In this document: positions 60,792 to 64,000 of the stretch, one piece after another
Position numbering within the stretch: the stretch's first letter is position 1
Layout of the letters: each line of letters starts with the position of its first letter
NCBI GenBank assembly: GCA_905203045.1
Contig: CAJKUH010000001.1
Coordinates: forward strand, 62,001 to 126,000
DNA length: 64,000 nt
Source: an uncultured Eggerthella sp.
GTDB lineage: Bacteria; Actinomycetota; Coriobacteriia; Coriobacteriales; Eggerthellaceae
Reading direction: 5' to 3'
Notes under the pieces: model-generated
Seen by the model: only the letters and a program-made list of their open reading frames with translations
What the model was told of the DNA's origin: nothing
Databases searched by the model: none
Made by a program: the position numbers and the translations under genes

Positions 60792-61808
60792 CTATGGCTT
60801 GCAAAGCCCACAAGGGGTGTAGCCTTGGGCAATTAGGCTGTCACGGGTTCCGCTGTAGGATTGCTTATTCGATTCCTTCATCCTGTTTATTGCCGAACAG
60901 CCTGGTGTATGGAATTTCTTACTGCTGGTATTCAGAATGTAGGTCTGCTCAGTGCTGCTTGTCTGCTGGCTGGGCGCCTCTTCGCTAAGTGAACTTTCGC
61001 CTGTCGCGTAATCGATCGTTATCTGGGGCTGCACGTTGTAACAGTACGCGTTGAAGGAAATTCCCGCTCCGTCGTCTTCAACGGAAAGCGCTTCCATCTG
61101 CACGCCGCTTGCCACCAGGTTGTTGCCGGAAAACAGCGGCGTTACACGGTACAGCACATGATTGCCGGTTTTTTGGACGTAGCTTGCAACACGATCTTCA
61201 AAGGGAAGCATGCCCTGCGTATTCAGGTAGCGGGTGCCGGTGATGAGGTTTTTCGGGTTGGCGTTTTCGCCGGCAAGTTGGTAGCCGATCAAATGGCAGC
61301 GATTGTACAGGTAGTTGCCATCCACCACGCCGTTGTAACGCACGGTGTGCCACCCCGAAGGTTTCACGTCGCCGATGCTGCCACGTTTTTCGGTGGGCAT
61401 GGTTTCAGTGCCGATGAGCGCAAACGCCACTCCGCATCGTCCCAAGCTGTCGAGCGGGTTGTAGTCTTCGAAACTCCCCCGTGCCTTGTCCTCTTCGGTG
61501 AACTGTGGTGCGTTTCCCTGCACTTCAACGTATGGCGCGCCCGAGTATTCGGGAATGCTGGCAAGGTCTACGGGCTGCGCTGAAACGGCTTCGTTTGCCG
61601 AATTGTCGCCTTGGTTAGAGGCGCTGGGCTGCTGGCTTTCCGCAGGTTGTGCTTGCGGTGCTTCTGATTGTGCGCTGGGGTTTTCTGCCGAGGCACAGCT
61701 GGTGTCGGGCTGGCTTCCCGAGCACCCCGGCAAAAGCGAAAGAGAAAGGAGAAATGCGACCAGCAAACGCAGCAATGTGCTGTGCTTCCCCTGTGCTTTA
61801 TCGTTCAC
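60792..61808 (-). CDS. DNA/RNA non-specific endonuclease lipoprotein with C-terminal Ada-like metal-binding domain
   Basis: The 338-residue product has a lipoprotein signal (lipobox LLPGC, Cys29) and a Ser/Gln/Ala-rich linker (30-85). An NucA/EndA-type nuclease follows (about 95-265): YNRCHLIGYQLAGEN with the catalytic His, NLITGTRYLN, VLYRVTPLFSGNN and YNVQPQITIDYATGES. The last 50 residues (KFHTPGCSAI to YTPCGLCKP) give an H-x3-C and C-x2-C set like the Ada zinc-binding domain. GTG 61808 is chosen for AAAGGGG upstream on this strand; the frame extends to 61901. It would degrade external nucleic acid at the cell surface. Confidence 0.88.
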   Translation of the reverse strand: MNDKAQGKHSTLLRLLVAFLLSLSLLPGCSGSQPDTSCASAENPSAQSEAPQAQPAESQQPSASNQGDNSANEAVSAQPVDLASIPEYSGAPYVEVQGNAPQFTEEDKARGSFEDYNPLDSLGRCGVAFALIGTETMPTEKRGSIGDVKPSGWHTVRYNGVVDGNYLYNRCHLIGYQLAGENANPKNLITGTRYLNTQGMLPFEDRVASYVQKTGNHVLYRVTPLFSGNNLVASGVQMEALSVEDDGAGISFNAYCYNVQPQITIDYATGESSLSEEAPSQQTSSTEQTYILNTSSKKFHTPGCSAINRMKESNKQSYSGTRDSLIAQGYTPCGLCKP

Positions 61809-62095
61809 TCGCGACCCCTTTGCGTAACGTGTTTCGTTGATTTTGGCATGATTGGCAAAGGGCGGCGCTTGCGATTTGGTGCGCGTTGGATGTGCTGGCA
61901 TAAGCGGACAGCTTCAGCAGGCGGATGGGTTCCATGGCGGGGCGAAACATTGGGTGAGTGACCGAGCCCCGAAAAGTTAGCCGAATCAAACGGGTGACGA
62001 TGCGATGAACGGATGCGCCCGGATCTGATTAAAGTGTTATCTTCCAGATAACGTATTCGACGAAAAAGGTTTGTGCTGGACGGAAGAAGGCAAGC

Positions 62096-62551
62096 ATGCG
62101 CGTAGCCAAGGAAAAATTGCTGTTTATTGCTGGGTTTGTGTGGTTCGCGGCAGGGCTTAACATCGCTATCTTGGGCGTTTCAGCGTTTTCCCAGGTAGAT
62201 AGTTCTATGCTGCTGGCGCTTGTTGCGGGCGCCGTGCTCATTTTCGCGGTGTTCCATGCCGGTATGTTCTCGAAGCTGGTGGGCAAGCATGCCGATCGTA
62301 TCGAGGCTATGGAAGAGCCTCGCGCGGCATTCTGGAAGTTCTTCGATGCAAAGGGCTACCTTATTATGGCATTCATGATGACCATGGGCATTGGTTTGCG
62401 CGCATCGGGCGTGGCGCCTTTGTGGTTCATTGCGTTTTTCTACACAGGGCTGGGGGCAGCGTTGGCGCTTTCCGGCTGCTGCTTCCTTGTTCGCTATTTC
62501 CGCAATGGCCCCCTTGCGTGCCCGTTGGTGCCGCATGCTGCCGGGAAATAG
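62096..62551 (+). CDS. Four-helix membrane protein, unknown function
   Basis: The 151-residue product has four predicted membrane helices (about 8-28, 38-58, 87-107, 110-132), with a charged loop (GKHADRIEAMEEPRAAFWKF) between the second and third. No family recognised. ATG 62096 is preceded by GGACGGAAGAAGG. A hairpin GTTATC-TTCCA-GATAAC (62036-62052) lies upstream, with no other feature in the 287-base gap. Confidence 0.75.
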   Translation: MRVAKEKLLFIAGFVWFAAGLNIAILGVSAFSQVDSSMLLALVAGAVLIFAVFHAGMFSKLVGKHADRIEAMEEPRAAFWKFFDAKGYLIMAFMMTMGIGLRASGVAPLWFIAFFYTGLGAALALSGCCFLVRYFRNGPLACPLVPHAAGK

Positions 62552-62574
62552 CCTGGGCAAGGTATCTTGTTTCT

Positions 62575-62583
62575 TGATATAAT
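62575..62583 (+). promoter_or_regulatory. Extended -10 promoter of a putative antisense RNA
   Basis: TGATATAAT is a perfect extended -10 (TGN + TATAAT). Transcription would start near 62590 and run toward the terminator at 62656-62690. No good -35 is needed for such promoters and none is seen. Confidence 0.6.
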
Positions 62584-62589
62584 CACCAG

Positions 62590-62692
62590 TACAAACAGCG
62601 CCCGCTGATACTAACCGACTCCTAGATCAGATTAGCTACGGGTGATGTCTTTTTCAAAGAGCCAGGTTGCCGCCTGGCTTTTCTACTTTTTG
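62590..62692 (+). ncRNA. Putative short antisense RNA, convergent with the small basic ORF
   Basis: A roughly 100-base unit is bounded by the extended -10 promoter and a good terminator, contains no ORF with an RBS, and overlaps the 3' end of the small - strand ORF. This geometry matches antitoxin RNAs such as RatA. It is inference from promoter and terminator signals only. Confidence 0.45.
62656..62690 (+). terminator. Terminator shared between antisense RNA and small ORF 3' end
   Basis: AGCCAGG-TTGCCG-CCTGGCT is followed on the + strand by TTTCTACTTTTT, a good terminator. On the - strand it is followed by CTTTG, which is weak, so the small-ORF mRNA may read through. Confidence 0.75.
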
Positions 62693-62799
62693 CGCATCAT
62701 TTTCTTTCTCCGTTTTATCCTGCGTTGTACTCGGTCCGTTATGTTGAGCGCGAAGCCCATTATGGTGCAGCATGCTGCAACGAAAAGAGCTAGGTCCAT
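62683..62799 (-). CDS. 38-residue hydrophobic-basic peptide, candidate type I toxin
   Basis: The peptide begins MDLALFVAACCTIMGFALNI, a single membrane-spanning stretch, followed by a strongly basic tail (RRIKRRKKMMRKK). The RBS AAAGGAG lies 5 bases before ATG, a better start than the longer frame from 62910, which has none. Its size, single helix and basic tail resemble holin-like/TxpA-type toxins of type I systems. A convergent promoter-terminator unit overlaps its 3' end. It could instead be an ordinary small membrane protein. Confidence 0.55.
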   Translation of the reverse strand: MDLALFVAACCTIMGFALNITDRVQRRIKRRKKMMRKK

Positions 62800-63019
62800 G
62801 GCAACTCCTTTCCAGGCGTCACCCGCAGAACTCGGCGGACACTGCTTGCTCCTATTCTGCCAAAACCAGTTTGAAATCGAATCGAAAATATCTGCATAAT
62901 GCCTGTTCATTGCCGCAAAGTGCCTTCGAGTGAATGTTCGCGGCTAACGCGCGCTGTGGGCTCCATCGCTCACTCGGCGTAGGAAAACGGCTGGATTTGG
63001 CTATTTCGGGCAAATTTCG

Positions 63020-63049
63020 TTGACTGATGCACGCTCCCTTTGCCACTAT
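63020..63049 (+). promoter_or_regulatory. Candidate promoter of the last complete gene
   Basis: TTGACT (63020-63025) and CACTAT (63044-63049) are 18 bases apart, 45 bases before the start codon. The rest of 62800-63093 shows nothing else I can assign. Confidence 0.5.
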
Positions 63050-63093
63050 GCGCTTCAACAAGCGGCCTACCAGGCAAAACGAAGGGGAGCACA

Positions 63094-63867
63094 ATGGGCA
63101 AGAAGCGAAACAATTCCAAAGGCATCGTGATTGCAGTATGCATTTTGATGGTGGTTGCTGCTGTGGCCGCCTTTCTGCTCTGGCAAGGTCAGGCAAAGCA
63201 GGCGGAAAAGCCTTCCTTCGAGCAAAGTCAGTCCGAATATGTCCAGCCAGAGGTTCCCGTCGACCGAAGCAAGAGCATCGCCCTGCCAGGGTGGAGCAGC
63301 TTCGACATTCCCGCCAACACGAAATCGGTCGATCGCGGTTTCGAATTCCATAACCCTGCCGAAAACATCTGGTACGAAGATTCCTTCAGCGTTGCAGACG
63401 GCCAGCCTGAAACATTGGTGGTTGACAGCGGTGAAGCTGTCGAGCTTAACCATTATCTTTCGCTTGCCCACAAGACGAGCACGGTTACCTCCGTTGAAAG
63501 CTACGATGCCGGGTTCTTTGCGATAGGCCAAAACGAAGCAGGCGCCTACACCGTGCAGGCCATTGCGGGTTTCGAAGGCGAAAAGGTCATCGAGGTTTCC
63601 ACATCGGAAGGCAAACAAGAAACCATAACCGTCAGCTGCACGCCCGAATGCTACTACATGACGTTTGGCCTGTACCTGGACGAAACCGACGAGTTGCTTT
63701 ACCAGTCGGGCCTGGTTGCTCCGGGCAAATACCTTCAGCATATGGAGCTTTCCCGCGGCTTGGAGTCGGGCACCTATGCGGCATACGTGGTGTGCCAGCC
63801 CTGCAAATCCGACCAGGAAACGAAAACCAACCAAGGAGTGGTGAGGATCACGCTGAACGTGCAGTAG
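63094..63867 (+). CDS. Membrane-anchored extracytoplasmic protein, unknown function
   Basis: The 257-residue product has a basic start (MGKKRNNSKG), one membrane segment (about 10-30) and an outside region of about 220 residues. That region is rich in beta-type alternation, with a pair of Cys in CTPECYYM and another in VVCQPCKS. The C-terminal 80 residues look like an Ig-like sandwich. AAGGGGAG precedes ATG 63094; the longer frame to 63040 lacks an RBS. I do not recognise the family. It could be a surface or secretion accessory protein. Confidence 0.75.
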   Translation: MGKKRNNSKGIVIAVCILMVVAAVAAFLLWQGQAKQAEKPSFEQSQSEYVQPEVPVDRSKSIALPGWSSFDIPANTKSVDRGFEFHNPAENIWYEDSFSVADGQPETLVVDSGEAVELNHYLSLAHKTSTVTSVESYDAGFFAIGQNEAGAYTVQAIAGFEGEKVIEVSTSEGKQETITVSCTPECYYMTFGLYLDETDELLYQSGLVAPGKYLQHMELSRGLESGTYAAYVVCQPCKSDQETKTNQGVVRITLNVQ

Positions 63868-63891
63868 TTCGGCGTTGCCTATACAGGGGAT

Positions 63892-64000
63892 ATGGGGGAG
63901 TTCGCTAGAGCCAAGAAAGGGGAAGGCAGGTCCGGAGGCTGCACTGCGCGGCTGGTCCCCACTGCCAAACAAGCTATGGAAAGAACGAAGAAGACTATTG
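63892..64000 (+). CDS. Possible partial gene running off the window
   Basis: A frame open from ATG 63892 to the window end contains a second ATG at 63976 (MERTKKTI), which looks like the basic start of a signal peptide. Neither has a convincing RBS. Too short to judge. Confidence 0.3.
   Translation, partial: MGEFARAKKGEGRSGGCTARLVPTAKQAMERTKKTI

Noticed and set aside
62683..62910. A 75-residue version of the small basic protein starting at 62910
   Set aside because: The longer start has no RBS and the added residues are not hydrophobic or motif-bearing; the ATG at 62799 has AAAGGAG at proper spacing.
1..64000. CRISPR arrays, insertion sequences, prophage genes
   Set aside because: No regular short repeats with spacers, and no transposase, integrase or phage structural genes were found in any frame.

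Overview
The window looks like a chromosomal segment of a high-GC, anaerobic member of the Coriobacteriia (Eggerthellaceae-like). This is inferred from base composition, a full classical menaquinone gene set, NiFe-hydrogenase maturation genes, Cna-B/FctA-type surface proteins and the style of the two-component systems; no 16S rRNA gene is present to confirm it. Most genes lie on the + strand. Three parS-like ParB sites (about 5.6, 9.65 and 32.1 kb) and the rpsF-ssb-rpsR-rplI-dnaB cluster suggest the segment lies fairly close to the replication origin, although no dnaA or DnaA-box cluster is visible.

Layout. 0-4.3 kb: 3' part of typA, a PrsA/SurA-like foldase lipoprotein and an orphan ABC ATPase. 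4.36-4.61 kb: two tRNA-Ser genes (GGA, CGA). 5-9.2 kb: an acidic unknown protein, then rpsF-ssb-rpsR-rplI and dnaB. 9.2-12.7 kb: a YhaO/YhaN-like nuclease-ATPase pair. 12.7-15.4 kb: purA and purD. 15.6 kb: tRNA-Phe. 16.2-19.9 kb: a membrane hybrid histidine kinase and a GGDEF diguanylate cyclase. 20.2-26.6 kb: an SDR on the - strand, then pgi overlapping hypF-hypC-hypD. 26.7-30.9 kb: two bacterial-PH-domain membrane proteins, a hemolysin-III family protein and a PspC protein. 31-35.1 kb: a double-psi-barrel exported protein, two TrkA-like regulators and purB. 35.5-39.6 kb: a - strand Tat-like exported protein divergent from an OmpR-type regulator and sensor kinase. 39.7-42.3 kb: purC, an unknown membrane protein and exodeoxyribonuclease III. 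42.4-53.2 kb: a long co-directional run of folE, an ACT protein, mazG, menF, menD, menH, menB, a menE-menC fusion and an exported beta-repeat membrane protein. 53.6-60 kb: a 2,116-residue surface adhesin. 60.5 kb: initiator tRNA. 60.8-64 kb: a nuclease lipoprotein (-), small membrane proteins, a possible type I toxin/antisense pair, and a hypothetical exported protein.

How the genes work together. MenF, MenD, MenH, MenC, MenE and MenB together cover chorismate to DHNA-CoA, so the run from 44.2 to 52 kb holds every step up to the naphthoate ring. MenC and MenE are one polypeptide here and MenH carries a metal-binding-like tail. HypF, HypC and HypD would build the Fe(CN)2CO group of a NiFe hydrogenase, with hypE/A/B elsewhere. 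purA, purB, purC and purD are scattered as single genes.

The most unusual content is between genes. Five dispersed copies of a roughly 135-bp element share a three-helix fold, and paired bases change together between copies. Two long fold-back elements, both between convergent gene pairs, share a 55-bp core. A third, AT-rich nested palindrome precedes the initiator tRNA. A short basic-hydrophobic ORF faces a promoter-terminator unit in the arrangement typical of type I toxin-antitoxin loci.
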